Both the position numbers and the translations under genes were made by a program. A stretch of 64,000 nucleotides of DNA from the NCBI RefSeq assembly GCF_003369915.1, contig NC_046676.1:10398001-10462000 (forward strand), in the 5' to 3' direction. The first letter of the stretch is position 1, and each line of letters opens with the position of its first letter. Shown here piece by piece: positions 1 through 11,330 of this stretch. Under the pieces are notes generated by a model. The model was not told the origin of the DNA. It saw only the letters and a list, made by a program, of their open reading frames with translations, and searched no databases. Source of the stretch: Drosophila miranda (taxonomy: Eukaryota > Arthropoda > Insecta > Diptera > Drosophilidae).

Positions 1-1471
1 CGCGGTACTTGGCAGAGTCCAAAGGCATACTCTGTTTTTGTAGGTGAATGTCCGAACCCATAAAGTAAACCCTGCCGAAAGAGCTTCAGACACTAAATAA
101 ATATTCACAATTTTAAGGATGTGGAAATCCGCTTCGGCTTTATACTAAATACACCACCCTGCACGTTTGCTTCACTCGTGCGTCAACCCCTTGCTCACTC
201 GCTTCCTCCGTAAAATATCGCACGACGACGACTCACCGAAAATTTTCTATGCATATATTCGTAATAGAGAGTTTATCGACAGATAACATAGAGGGATATT
301 TACCAGAGCCAGATTCAGAGAAAAACCATCATATCCCGCAACCAAATTATCACACATTCTTCAGATATATGTATCCAACATATAGTAGTAGTTCCCCTAT
401 CAACGGGTATCTTTTAGTTGGAAGTTGTCCATTAATATCGTTCTTACTTGTTCTCTCTGATATTTTTTTGTCAACGCCTTTTGTTTGGCCATTAAATGGC
501 GTTGGCCGACAGCGCCATGTGCAATAGTCCTGACTGCTGCTGGTCTCCCCCTACGAATTCCCTGTGGCAGTCCGATGAGTCCTGATCCTGGTCCTGGTTC
601 TGGTCGTGGTCTGGGTAATGAATTACTAGCCACATGCTTTTTGTTGCTCCCCCGCTGTCCCGTAACAATGACATTGCAGTTTTAAGCCCACCGCCAACGC
701 CATCACGATTTCAGGGCCGCAGACGAGACGCCCCGGGGGCCACACCACTCGCACTCCCCACCCACCCACTGGCAAAAATGTTGCGGCTTTAATTGTTATA
801 TGGCCCTGGTGAGGAATTTTTAAATTATTAAAAAGGCAGAGCAGCTCTTTCGCTTTCGAATAACAGTCGAGTGAAATGTGATTTGCAAATTATTCAAGGG
901 ATATTCTTTTAAGGCATTAAAGTCGGTTACCATAGCCAGTAATCCCATCAAATTGTAGATGTAGAAGGAGCCATTATGGCCCTTCAAATTTCACTATGAA
1001 TCCCGTCCCATTCGAAAACAAATGTCGCTCTCAGATTGAGTTTCCTCACTCAAGGAAGGGATGATGGAAATTTGCAATGGAGACTACCCCGAAATGAAAA
1101 ATGAGTTAAAGCCGTCAGTATTCATCAGGCCCAAGTGCCGAATGAAGGGAAAATGTAATGGCAAAGTGGAAAAGCGAAGAAGAGAAGAAGCAAAGAAGTG
1201 GGGCGGCAGAGTCGGAATCAGACGGGGAAAAACCGAACTTAATGCCAGAGCGGAAATGTGACACGTTGTACTTGAATGGTTCGCCTGGAAAAGCGTTTCC
1301 GGTTGCCGCAAAAATTAATTTCATTAATGCACGGGCAAAACGGAGAAAACGGAGGAGCATCAAGAGTGTGGGCCATGGAGGAGGGGCAGGAAACGGAGAG
1401 TGAGAAAAGCCTTTTCCCTCGATTTGTTACGGAATATTTTAATCAACGAAAAATGCGTAGCAATTAGTTTC
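1..1471. other. Intergenic, no gene seen
   Basis: No open frame here has family resemblance, splice context or coding-like codon use. The 3' untranslated region of the minus-strand lambda-crystallin gene should occupy the right end. The longer frames at 1061-1467 overlap one another on both strands in purine-rich sequence and look like chance. Confidence 0.6.
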
Positions 1472-2484
1472 CTATTCGAATTGCTTCTTCAGCTTGGCCA
1501 GCTGGGTGAGGAAGGCGTCCCGCGTGGCCCGCCTCTGGCCGAGCGTCTGCAGCGGCACCAGCTCCTCGCACTGCCTGGCAATCTCCTCCAGCGTCCCTGC
1601 CTCCGCTCGGGTGTTCGGCGTTGGCCCATAGGTGGCACTCACGGCGGAGATCTCGCCACCGAAGCGCTGGAAGTAATCGGCCACCCCGCCGGGGGCGTTC
1701 AGGTGGGCCGTCTCGAGGGAGCCGAGCAGCGCGTAGCGCAATCCGAGTCCTTGACTCAGCACCCGGTCCACATCCGCGACGCTGAGTATCCCCGAGCCAA
1801 CCAGGCGCCACACCTCGTTGAGTATCGCATACTGGATGCGATTGGTGGCGAAGCCCTCGATCTCGCGCTTCAGCGTCACCGGCCGCTGGCCCAGGCTCAG
1901 CATCAGCAGGCGGGTGCGCTCCACAGCCTCGGCGGTGGTCCAGGGAGCGGGCACAATCTCCACCAGGGGTATGAAGTAGGGCGGATTCAGGGGGTGGGCT
2001 ACCAGCATCTGGTGGGTCAAAAGGTTATAAGTGAGTGTGAGAAAATGGCATCAAGGCATCCCACCTGCTGTCGCCTGCTGAGTCCCTCGCTGTACAGCGA
2101 AGGCATGAACGTGCTCGTTGAGCTGGCGACCACAGTGTCGTCTCCCAGAAGGCCATCCAGCTGCGAATACAGAGACTTCTTCAGCTCCAGCTGCTCGGGA
2201 ACGCACTCCTGAATGTGCACAGCATTCACGACGAGCTCCTCCAGCCGCTGGGTGAACCCGATCAGCGCCAACTGCTCCGCCGCCCTCAACTGGCCACGCA
2301 GCGCACCCCTCTCCTCCAGACTGTGCAGCTCCTTCTGCAGCTCATGCTGGGCCGTGGCCAGCTGGCTCTCCAGAATGTCGTACATCTGTACGCGGTAGCC
2401 CGCCGAGGCGAAGAGCATGGCCCAGGCTCTGCCGATGAGGCCGCTGCCCACGATCCCAATCTTCTGGACAGTCGAACTGCTCAT
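1472..2484 (-). CDS. Lambda-crystallin / L-gulonate 3-dehydrogenase family protein
   Basis: Two exons join in frame: 2065-2484 and 1472-2008, with donor GTGGGA and an acceptor ending CCACCAG, giving 318 codons plus stop. Human CRYL1 is almost the same length. The N-terminus has a Rossmann dinucleotide motif, GSGLIG, at about residues 13-18, followed by an acidic residue after the second strand, as in NAD-dependent 3-hydroxyacyl-CoA dehydrogenases. The motif AHPLNPPYFIPLVE straddles the start of exon 2 and is a family hallmark. The expected activity is NAD-dependent oxidation of L-gulonate, or a related 3-hydroxyacid, in the cytosol. The D. melanogaster counterpart is probably CG10131 at 51B (from memory). 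The start chosen is the first Met before the Rossmann strand. Family assignment is firm; the substrate is by homology only. Confidence 0.92.
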
Positions 2485-3960
2485 TCTGAATTGTCGCTGA
2501 AGTCTCGACTGAAGTCCGACTGATGTCTCGACTCGGGAGACTGAAGATTTATCGCCCTTCGGTTCGAGTTCGAGCAGCAGTCACATCGCTCATATGGCAT
2601 TCAATTGATAGTGAATTGTACGAGTATATTTATGGAAGTACACTGTGAGAAACGGGTGCTCCACTGTATATAAGTATTCCTATAAAAATGCATATAATCC
2701 AATAACCAGCTTCCTGTCTGGTTTGCTTAAATGATAAGAGCCCCGCCCAGAAAATCAGCGGCAAGGGCCGCGGCTCTACTTTTATACTTTTATATAATAT
2801 ATGAGCTTATGATTTATGTAAATTATAGATACAATATATTTTATACGTAAGCTCTGGAATTGGAAGCTCTCTTCCTCTCACTCTGTCTTTCGTTAGGGGG
2901 ATACAGAAACAAGGAAAAAGATCTGCACTGTAAACCCTTATATACACGCCATAACCAAGACGATCCACATTCCACCAGACCAAAGGCCAAGGGCTGAGAG
3001 TAATTTTTGTGCACATTGATCATTCGTACATTCAACATTGAATAAGTCGAAGCTACATCGGAATATATACTCGTACATATGTATGTACATAAATCCTAAA
3101 AAGTGTGCTGAAACTGTCCTTGAAATTTTCATACTCCGTTGCCAAGACTCGTCATTTGGTTTCCCTGGCTTGAGTGCCAATTAAAATCAGAATAAAACTC
3201 ACCACAGAACTCACTTCCCCCCCTCTGCCATTCGTAATTTCATTTTGTATCTCTTATCAGCTCTGATTGGATTGTAAAATTGTTAGAAGCCAATTAATTG
3301 ATAATCCCACGTTGCGTGATTTATTACGGCGTAAGCTTTCACTTTCGACTTGTGGGAGGAGTGTGGGGCGGGAGGGGTCTGCTGGGGCTGACAAACGCCT
3401 GCATGTAATACTTTTATGCATATTTCGTGCATATTTTTCTGACATTGTAAGTGGCTGAGGATGCCAGCAATAAATTATTGAATGAGCACTGCCAGCAGCA
3501 ACAACAGTCGCCCCCAGAAGGAGCAGAAAGGAGACAGCAACAGAAACAGAACCAAAACCAGACAAAGACAGAGTGCCGGCTGGAGGGCAGAGGACAGAGT
3601 CGCTTTCATATGTAAACCACATTAATCATACGCCCCGTTTGCGTTTTCATTTACGCCACTGACATATGAAAAAATGAAGTAGGAATGGTATAGTCGATAT
3701 TCGGACTGTCTGATACCCGCTAACAGTACTGAAAAAATCAGTCACTTTTAAAATCATCCCAAAGGAAATGACAGTACAGCAGGGGCTGTACTCCGATAGG
3801 GGGGGGGGATAGGGGGCTCCGATAGCCCCCACTAATGATTGAATACAGTATACCCTTGGCCGTCCGCAAATACCTCGCTTAAGCAGAAAGAGCAAAACGA
3901 GGGAACGAATGAATCAAAAAATGAATGAATAACAACAGCAATAACCGTGGCAAGAACAGG

Positions 3961-4010
3961 AGCAGTCACAGTCACAGGCGCAGTCACAGGCGCAGTCACA
4001 GTCACAGCCA
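3961..4010. repeat. CAGTCACAG short tandem repeat
   Basis: Imperfect tandem repeat of units related to CAGTCACAG and GGCGCAGTCACA. It produces a spurious minus-strand frame rich in Thr, Val and Ala. Confidence 0.8.
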
Positions 4011-5692
4011 GAACAGAACCGCAGAACAGCCGAGCAGCAGTCACTGTTAGGGTGCCGGGTTAAATCAGCCATGAAATGCCATCTACACTATGGCACGCCA
4101 TAAAAACGAAATCCGGGACGAACAAAAATACACTAGAGGAATATACATATATAAATATATATGTATATTTATGTATATATACTCGGAGTATTCTCGCATT
4201 TCACTTCATTGCACTTAAATGGTTGTTAATAAAAATGGAAAATGGAAATCAATGCCAGATGCACAGGGAAAACCGTTGAAAGCGTTTACGTTTACAATTT
4301 ACAATTTACAATTGTTCGTTTTCCCCAACGACATTCCCCAATCATTGCATTCGAAGGATAGGCAATACATGAAGAATTATGAAATTCATTCTGTGTTGTA
4401 TATCCAATTAAACGTTATGTATTTTGTATTTATTTAGCAGAAATATTTATTGAGAGTTTAGGGGGGAATAAAGGGTGAGGGATATAGCTGGAATATCTGA
4501 GAACAGATCTGAGATCAAACTAAAAATCCCACTGCTTAGTATCGAGTATATTCCTCCCATTTGTTAGTCTCTAAACCAAATCAGCTACCATCCAAATCAT
4601 TGTGTACAACTGCTAATCTAATTAAGGTTCTGAAGGGTTACCCGATAGCAGGCCGTTTCCCACAGAATACCCTTTCGAAGCAGAACCTAGAGTGTCAATC
4701 AAATGCGGTCAAACTGTCACAGAAGCAGAAATCAGACTCTGCAGCAGCAGCAGAACAAGAAGCAGTAAAAAAGAAACCCCAAAATCAATTAATTTTATTG
4801 GCCATCTTCCCGTGCAGTGCCGTTCCGTGCCCCAGCCACTAACCGCACAGGGGAAAACAGAAATGTCATTGTGGTGGAAAACTATTTCCCAAACAGAGTG
4901 CCATTCGCCTTTGTTTGTACCCTTTTTACCCTTACGTACAGTACGAGCTGTGAGGGTATCCCAAGAGGAATTGCCATTGGATAGGTCTGGTCGGTCGGTC
5001 TTAAACAAAGATACAGAAACAGATATTAAGATAAGGGTTGATACTGAACATGTGTGATCGTCGCATGCCGCCCCAACCACGTATCATATATTCCTTACAC
5101 TCATAATTAATCGATGCAGCATACGGTTGCCGTATCCCAGCAAAGAAAACAGAAAGTTAATTCCGATTATATCCGAAAGAAGAAAGATGGAAAAAAAAAA
5201 CAATTTCTGTCCTCTGATGTGCTTACGGGGCACTCAAAGACAATCGGATCTGGTCAGTGGTGGGCATTAAAATCGGCCACTTTGCGCGATTGATGGATGG
5301 ATTTCCTCGAATGGACCGGACCACACGCCACAAGGACGAGGGTTTGAGAAGAGATCAAGGGTGTTTCTTATTCGTTAGGTGCCTGTGCCCGATTCATTCT
5401 CTTTTTGTATTGTTTGTCATTGCACAGAATCTAAATCGGACTCTATCTCGGCATCCCGACATTGACAAAAGTGCAAGGGATTAAAAGTTGTGCACGGGAC
5501 CCGAAAAAAAGCCATTGGTGGCTAACCACATGGATACATGGATACACGGACAGACACAGCCGTACACCTTTCTTTTTTTCAGCCGCACTGAGGCATTGAA
5601 GTCACGTAGTTTGCGTGCAAATTTTGTGTTCGTTTCTGGGCGCGGTGTGCCGTTGACAACGGGTTGTTTTGTGGGTGGTGGTTGGACGTTTG

Positions 5693-5760
5693 TCCGGGTC
5701 CGGGTCCGGGTCCGGGTCTGCTGCTGGCCTTGGTGCTGGTGCTGGTGCTGGTGCTGGGGC
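5693..5760. repeat. GGGTCC and GGTGCT tandem repeats
   Basis: A short (CGGGTC)n run is followed after about 12 bp by a (TGGTGC)n run. It is low-complexity sequence and the source of a chance frame with alternating Cys/Trp. Confidence 0.85.
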
Positions 5761-8280
5761 CCTTTTTTGATTTGGTTATATTGCTAAATTTAATTCCGGC
5801 TTAGCAGCCGCACTCTCTGATGTTGTGCTGATTAAATTGCGCCTCCGACATTTACGTGATTTCAATGCACAATTTGTAAGCCAATAATAGCCATATGGGT
5901 TGAGAGCCAGGGAAACTTTTAATTAGTTTGGTGTCAGTCGAAAAGTGTTTTTGTCGCCTTGGCACATCCATGCTTCCTGCCTTGGGATGGGGTCTGGGCC
6001 CCACTTGGCAGTGGCTTCGGACTCGGATTCGTATTCGGATTCAAAGAGGTGACAAGTTCTATATATTCATAGATCGACAGATAACCGCACCCATGTGATA
6101 ACGTCTGTTTGCTCGTCTCGAAAATTGTTGAATGCCCCAAGCTCCATCCATCTGGCCCTTTCTCCTATGTATGGTGAATGTTTCTTTCTGTGTGCGTCCA
6201 AACCGTTTGCTTAGATCGTAATCGCTGTGGCAGGTGTACAGCGAGGCTTCCGTTGCCTGGGTCACACTTGCCACACGGCTCCCCTCTCTCCTGCTGGCCA
6301 TGACCACACTGCACGTCCAATTAACTTGATGTCGTGGCACTCCGTTCGGGAGACTTTCTGAGGTGAAAAGTTGCCAGCCAAATCAAATGTGTCGAGGCGG
6401 GGGAGAAATTGCGCGACTGTCATCCAGCGATATCTCTGATGCTGAGGTGGAGCTCGAGCTGCCTTTTTGGCCAAATTGGAAGTGTATGGGGGCGAAGACC
6501 ACACAAATCATGTGAAATTATCTCTACGGAAATGGAAGCTAGGTCTTCCTTTTGTATATCTTATACATATCATAAACCTGAAGAATGAAAGTGAATCCTG
6601 AAGGATACGCAATATGCGTAAATAAATTCATTATCTTTCAAAAAAGAGTATACAGATTTCAGTAGTTTGTTAAACATACATTCTTTTTTTCATTATTTCT
6701 TTTATATTTGCTACGTTTTTCTCTCTCACTTTATCTTCTTTTGCGTTTAGTTTCTGGCTTTCAGCCCAATTTAATAGTTTTTCGATTTGTTGAAAAGCAA
6801 ATGCCAGCCAGAGCACAGAAAATAAATTGTCACAAAAATACTAGTCAACTCCTCTCGTTCTGGTTCTGTTCGCCGCAAAAACCGCCGGGCCATACGGGCC
6901 GGGCAGGCATGACGACAAAGTTTCCTCCAGGACACACTCGAACCAGAAACAGAACCAGAAGCTCGAGACGGCGACAGACTCCTTGGCCTTATCTTTATCA
7001 GTTTCGGGGAGGCGAGTGAAAAGCACAGCGATGTCCTTGTCGTCACATATCGAGTGCAAAAAGTTCGACGACTGCCCAATTGCTGCACTTTTCCATTGCT
7101 CGCTCCCCTCCCCTTCCCCCTCCCCGTCCTGTACCGAAGGACTGGAGTCAAGCTGTAAATAACTTCAGATTGAAGAAGAAATGGAAAATTTTCAATTGAA
7201 TTCATTGCGTTTTGATTGCACACACACACGTGCACATCCACCCACAAGATAATTATCAACTTAGTAAAAAAATAGCCAACTGTCTTTTTTAAATCTCCCA
7301 TAAAATCTCATAAAAGCGCATAAGTGCCTCTTGCACTCTGTCTCTTACTACATATATGGTTGTAAATATGCTCGTTCTGGTCTCGGGCCCGACATGCACT
7401 CAATGAATGAAATGTGTGCACAATGTTGAAAATAGATGTGACACCCGTCCCACCGCCCCCCGAAAGTGGGGTTGTGTCTTCGACTTCCTTCTCCATCTCG
7501 TGCCTGCCGCTGCGGCTGCCTGCTCCTGATGGTATTGTTGCTGCTCATACGGCTGGCAGGGCATGTAGTGCTGGGTTGTACAACTTCCGCTTATATGGCC
7601 AACACAACAGCATGATAAATTGATGGCTGCCAGCGCGGTGCTTTAAAAATGCAAAGAAGGCCGACTACCCAAAGGAAAGTGAATGCGTGCGTGCGAAGGG
7701 GTTGAGTGTTCGGAGTAACCTTTTAGCTTCCAAGTCCTCTGCACCGAATGGAACCCACAAACGTGACCTATAATCTGAAAATTGCATTAAAACGTAATTC
7801 CATTAAAATGTAATCAAAAATTTAAGTTAATCACCACCGGCCGAATCTCATAGCAACCAGCTTTTCTTCTCGCATGAGCGTTGCCAGACATTGAAGAAAA
7901 TGATACACATTGTACTCTACATGTCATGTATAAATACACCACCTGGCTATGAAATGACGCCGATGAATCAAACACTAGGTGCCGCCAGTGGGTATATGGT
8001 TCAGGTTTAGATTTCGCGTAACCATTTAAAATGTATTAATATAATAAAAAGACCGATGCAACCAGCGTCCCAAAAAAAAAACAGTGCCAACGGCAGAGTT
8101 ATAAAATCTTAGCAGAAAAAATCTTTCTTATTATATTTGATTTTTAATTTACTTTTATCTTATGCATTTTATTCTCGAACAAAACAACCTGGAAGAGAGA
8201 GATAACATAATTAGCACATTGCTTTGGAAACTAATTCAAGTTCTTAATGGAAATGAGTAATCAGTTGGGGAAAGAAGACA

Positions 8281-8342
8281 AAATCAGCATGATGTTTGAG
8301 ATTCTAAGAAGAAAAAACCACTAAGGGCTTCTTCATCATTTC
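8281..8342 (-). ncRNA. Box C/D snoRNA (intron 11)
   Basis: Box C ATGATGAAG at 8333-8338 and box D CTGA at 8285-8288. About 62 nt, the shortest of the set. Single copy. Confidence 0.7.
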
Positions 8343-8559
8343 AAAAGAGCAACATGAATACTTTAAGCACAATATACCTCTGTTGTTATAATGATCGGAA
8401 GAGGTATTTTCCTGTTGGCTGGTGACTACGCCCACAAACGTACTAACAAAATGTGAATATGTGCCGATCCCTGATCGACAGGTAACATATCTGCAAATAA
8501 AATAAATAGTTCGAGTTTAATACCAGTATCAACGAAACGACACATATATTCGTATAGTT

Positions 8560-8645
8560 ATGTTCAGACAGGGAAAAGTTAACAGCACGGTTGTTTAGGG
8601 TTCTACTCAGAAGAGGGAATCCTGAGTTAGGACATTCATCAAAAA
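8560..8645 (-). ncRNA. Box C/D snoRNA, family C copy 2 (intron 10)
   Basis: Box C TGATGAA at 8636-8641, D' CTGA, and box D at 8564-8567. It differs from copy 1 at only a few positions; the segment next to box D is identical. Confidence 0.8.
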
Positions 8646-8822
8646 ATCATAGTTATTAAACAACAACTTCAAGGATTTATTTACCTTGAAATATATGTGG
8701 AACTCAAGGAAATGTCGTATCCTTAGGACAGTGGTGATAAATCAATCTGTAAATGTAAAATGATTGATTAAACAATATCAGAAAAGTGTAACATGCAAAT
8801 AATTGTAGTTGTTAAGCGTTTT

Positions 8823-8907
8823 ATGTTCAGACAGGGAAAAGTGAACAGCATGGTTGTTTAGGGTTCTACTCAGAAGAGGAATCCTGAGTTAGGATATTCA
8901 TCAAAAT
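8823..8907 (-). ncRNA. Box C/D snoRNA, family C copy 1 (intron 9)
   Basis: Box C TGATGAA at 8898-8903, D' CTGA after GATTCCTCTT, and box D CTGA at 8827-8830 after TTTTCCCTGT. About 85 nt. Confidence 0.8.
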
Positions 8908-9044
8908 AAAACGCTTCGCAAAAAACAATCTTAATTAAGTTTCCAAAACTTTACCTTATATATTATGCTGAATCTGATCAACTGGTGTAGAGCAAATCAT
9001 CGGAGCTGCAATTATTTATCAATTAATATGATTTGCTATAGCGG

Positions 9045-9137
9045 AACGTCAGAAGCTGATTTGACGACAATATCAGCTTCGAAAACGTTGTAACATGTGG
9101 GATTCTAATGAACTATACTGAAGTAACATCATTTAAA
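9045..9137 (-). ncRNA. Candidate box C/D snoRNA with hairpin (intron 8)
   Basis: A weaker box C (ATGATGTT, complement near 9126-9132) and a box D CTGA at 9049-9052. An inverted pair GAAGCTGAT / ATCAGCTTC near the D end would form a strong hairpin, unusual for this class. It is called mainly because every other intron of this gene holds one snoRNA. Confidence 0.45.
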
Positions 9138-9305
9138 GAGTTTAAAATAAAACAAATGAGTAGAAAACCTACCAGCACAAGCAATGCAATACTTTGCAGT
9201 CTTCAGGGTACTTCGGATAAAGGCAACACTGTAAAGAAGACATGAAAATTGCTATAAACATCACATATAAACTCGGTCTTCCCATCAATATGATGATGGT
9301 CTAGT

Positions 9306-9379
9306 TGATTCAGGTAAATTTCTCCGCATTTTCTACTCAGTAGAACGAAAGTTAATAGATAAAAGGTATTCATCATGTA
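9306..9379 (-). ncRNA. Box C/D snoRNA (intron 7)
   Basis: Box C ATGATGAAT at 9370-9375, an internal CTGA that may be D', and box D CTGA at 9310-9313. Single copy here. Target not assigned. Confidence 0.72.
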
Positions 9380-9583
9380 AATATTTAAACCAAGCTTTAC
9401 AGACTGACGTATACGTATGTATATCTTACCTAGCTTCATGATCCTTATTTGTTCTATCTTTTCGATAGACCAGTTCGTATTTCAGACGTCTTTCAACGGA
9501 GGTATACACTGCAAATTAAGGTAATTAAGAATCCATTAGAATAAAATATCACTAGCATGGTAATAATAGCATGAATTTCAAGT

Positions 9584-9657
9584 ACAATCAGTTGCAATAA
9601 TTGCAGCCATGGAGATTTAATCAAAAACATCATACGGTAATTACTTTCATCATAGTA
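9584..9657 (-). ncRNA. Box C/D snoRNA, family B copy 2 (intron 6)
   Basis: Box C ATGATGAAA at 9648-9653 and box D CTGA at 9588-9591. Nearly the same sequence as copy 1, with changes mainly in the middle. Confidence 0.78.
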
Positions 9658-9832
9658 TTCAAAATTCATCAAATATTTGTATGTACTTATGCTGTTTACC
9701 TTCTATTTATGGTATGAATTGGGGTTCCTCCGTTGTTCCAAATTATGGAGGATCGTCACTAAAAGTACAAATGAATACTCAATTTAATAAAATATCACTA
9801 GAATATATACATAGTTTACGTTGATTTGAAAG

Positions 9833-9906
9833 ATAATCAGTTGCAATAATTGCAGCCATGGAGATTTAAATCAATAAAATCATACGGTAATTACTATCAT
9901 CACATA
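9833..9906 (-). ncRNA. Box C/D snoRNA, family B copy 1 (intron 5)
   Basis: Box C TGATGAT at 9897-9902 and box D CTGA at 9837-9840. The segment upstream of box D reads GGCTGCAATTATTGCAA and is shared with copy 2. Confidence 0.78.
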
Positions 9907-10083
9907 AAAGTTGTATGTATATTTTGTTCAACGCTTTTTAAACTTACCCAAAAGGCACATCTGACAGATAGAATACGATTGAAGTGCGGCTGATCAAGAA
10001 ATGCACCTAAAAAAAATAAACAAATAATCCAGGTTATTGTCCATTTTTGGTTTTGTATTAAATCAGAAAAAGGTTTATTTTTA

Positions 10084-10160
10084 ATTATCAGAATCCTTTT
10101 GGTTTAATTTGAAGTTGTGAATCAACAGCACTTTGTTCAGATTGAACTTATCATCATGCA
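10084..10160 (-). ncRNA. Box C/D snoRNA, family A copy 3 (intron 4)
   Basis: Box C TGATGAT at 10151-10156 and box D at 10088-10091. The guide-like segments upstream of D and D' match those of copies 1 and 2; most differences fall in the spacer between D' and the D guide. Confidence 0.8.
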
Positions 10161-10322
10161 ATGAATATTGACAATAAATAAAAGAACATACCTTAGTCAC
10201 GTTTTCCGGATCGAATGACCAACGAAAATGTCGACTTGCTGAAATGTGCGGCTGAAACGAAAGACAAAATGCATTAATTTCTCATTCCGGCTGGGTTTTC
10301 ACAACATTTCTGAAATGAATCG

Positions 10323-10398
10323 ATTTTCAGAATCCTTTTGGTTTAATTTAAGTTGTGGATCAACAGCTCTTTGTTCAGATTGAACTTATCGTCACATT
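10323..10398 (-). ncRNA. Box C/D snoRNA, family A copy 2 (intron 3)
   Basis: Same layout and same putative guides as copy 1. Box C is the variant TGACGAT at 10389-10394; box D lies at 10327-10330. Confidence 0.78.
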
Positions 10399-10551
10399 CT
10401 CGACCCAAACAAAAAAAAAGACGAGCAAAAACTTACCTCTGCATTATATATTTCGAGATCTCTGGCCATGTTGAAGCATTGACCTAAAATGAAGAATAAT
10501 TTAGGTTAAAGTTCATCTGGTTAAATTTGTGGTTTTTGCTTTATAAAATTG

Positions 10552-10628
10552 TTTTTCAGAATCCTTTTGGTTTAGTTTTAAGTTGAAAATCAACAGCACT
10601 TTGTTCAGATTGAACTTATCATCAGATA
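10552..10628 (-). ncRNA. Box C/D snoRNA, family A copy 1 (intron 2)
   Basis: Box C TGATGAT at 10619-10624 (complement), box D' CTGA after AAGTTCAAT, and box D CTGA at 10556-10559 after CCAAAAGGATT. It is one of three near-identical units in successive introns. Confidence 0.8.
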
Positions 10629-10797
10629 CAAAATTCTAAATCATTATACACAGCAAGGGGTATCTACCTTTCACATTAGCTGTGCCGGGTACTGGACCAC
10701 GTGTTGAGGCGGCCTCATATGTACCTAGAAACCTAAGAAAATGTAAATTTGTTTAATTGCCATTCGGATGTTTAACGCATTTATTTAGGTGAAATGA

Positions 10798-10895
10798 TTT
10801 ATCAGTTGGCCGTTCTTATTCTTTCTACAGGAAAAGAATGCCAGGCCCGAAGACCTGGCACTCGACTCTTCGGAAAATAGAACATTCATCAAAAA
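10798..10895 (-). ncRNA. Box C/D snoRNA, intron 1
   Basis: Box C TGATGAA (complement at 10886-10891) and box D CTGA (complement at 10802-10805). At about 98 nt it is longer than its neighbours. It holds an internal hairpin whose arms are TGCCAGG and CCTGGCA around a TCTTCGGG loop. Target unknown. Confidence 0.7.
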
Positions 10896-11099
10896 ATTCG
10901 TGCAAAGACGAAACACGGATTTTTCTACATACCCATTTTCAATCCATGAATACTGCTGCAATCCTTTTGCTCTTTTAACTTTTTTTTATCTCATACAACA
11001 AAGCGTTTTCACTACCATGCTTTGACGATTTCATTTTCTGTTCTTTCTCTGCAACACAACCAGCCCGGATCAATAAAAATTTTGAAAGAAAAAATAATA

Positions 11100-11330
11100 T
11101 AATAGAACACGGTAGCTAGCAGTGTGACCGCGGACTTATCGATCCGTCAGAAATATACCAAAACATACCGTCTCATTTAAAAAATATACCGTAAATATAC
11201 TGACGAATTAAAGTTCTATTTTACATATTCCTCGTTTTTCATCTTCCGTTGAATAATGCTGCCTAACTAATTTTATCCGATTAATGAATCAATTTTCTAC
11301 TGAACTGGCTTATTTTAACCACTTGCTTTT
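11100..11330 (-). promoter_or_regulatory. Promoter module of the snoRNA host
   Basis: Read on the minus strand, a GGTATATTT-type array (Ohler motif 6 consensus) is followed by a DRE-like ATCGATA and a perfect Motif 1, CGGTCACACTG, at 11120-11130. About 190 bp upstream of Motif 1 matches the regions upstream of tra2 (30930-31115) and Su(var)2-HP2 (15385-15575), well beyond the motifs themselves. That suggests shared descent. Confidence 0.65.

Larger units (their letters stand above)
2485..8149. other. Gene-poor intergenic stretch
   Basis: About 5.7 kb between the divergent side of the lambda-crystallin gene and the 3' end of the snoRNA host. I see AT-rich unique sequence and short simple repeats, and no supported exon on either strand. 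Open frames such as 6708-7019 and 5488-5787 come from purine- or GC-biased tracts and lack family resemblance. It may hold enhancers, but no site can be named from the sequence alone. Confidence 0.5.
8150..10990 (-). ncRNA. snoRNA host gene (Uhg-type), 12 exons
   Basis: On the minus strand a chain of short exons can be read with good splice sites: exon 1 ending 10933, then 10668-10732, 10437-10483, 10192-10251, 9948-10006, 9700-9758, 9430-9508, 9173-9228, 8955-9005, 8685-8746, 8378-8490, and a last exon from 8188 with an AATAAA signal at 8168-8173. Donors include GTAAGT, GTATGT, GTAGGT and GTAAAT; acceptors end in CAG or TAG. Exons are mostly 50-80 nt with no shared reading frame, so the spliced RNA looks non-coding. 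Each of the 11 introns holds one box C/D snoRNA-like unit, the typical layout of Drosophila Uhg genes. The TSS is inferred to lie between about 10960 and 11100, below a promoter with DRE-like and Motif 1 sequences. Which Uhg this is in D. melanogaster I cannot say. Confidence 0.85.

Noticed and set aside
1400-2212. 270-codon plus-strand frame
   Set aside because: Antisense shadow of the lambda-crystallin exons; GC-rich third positions on the real strand keep it open.
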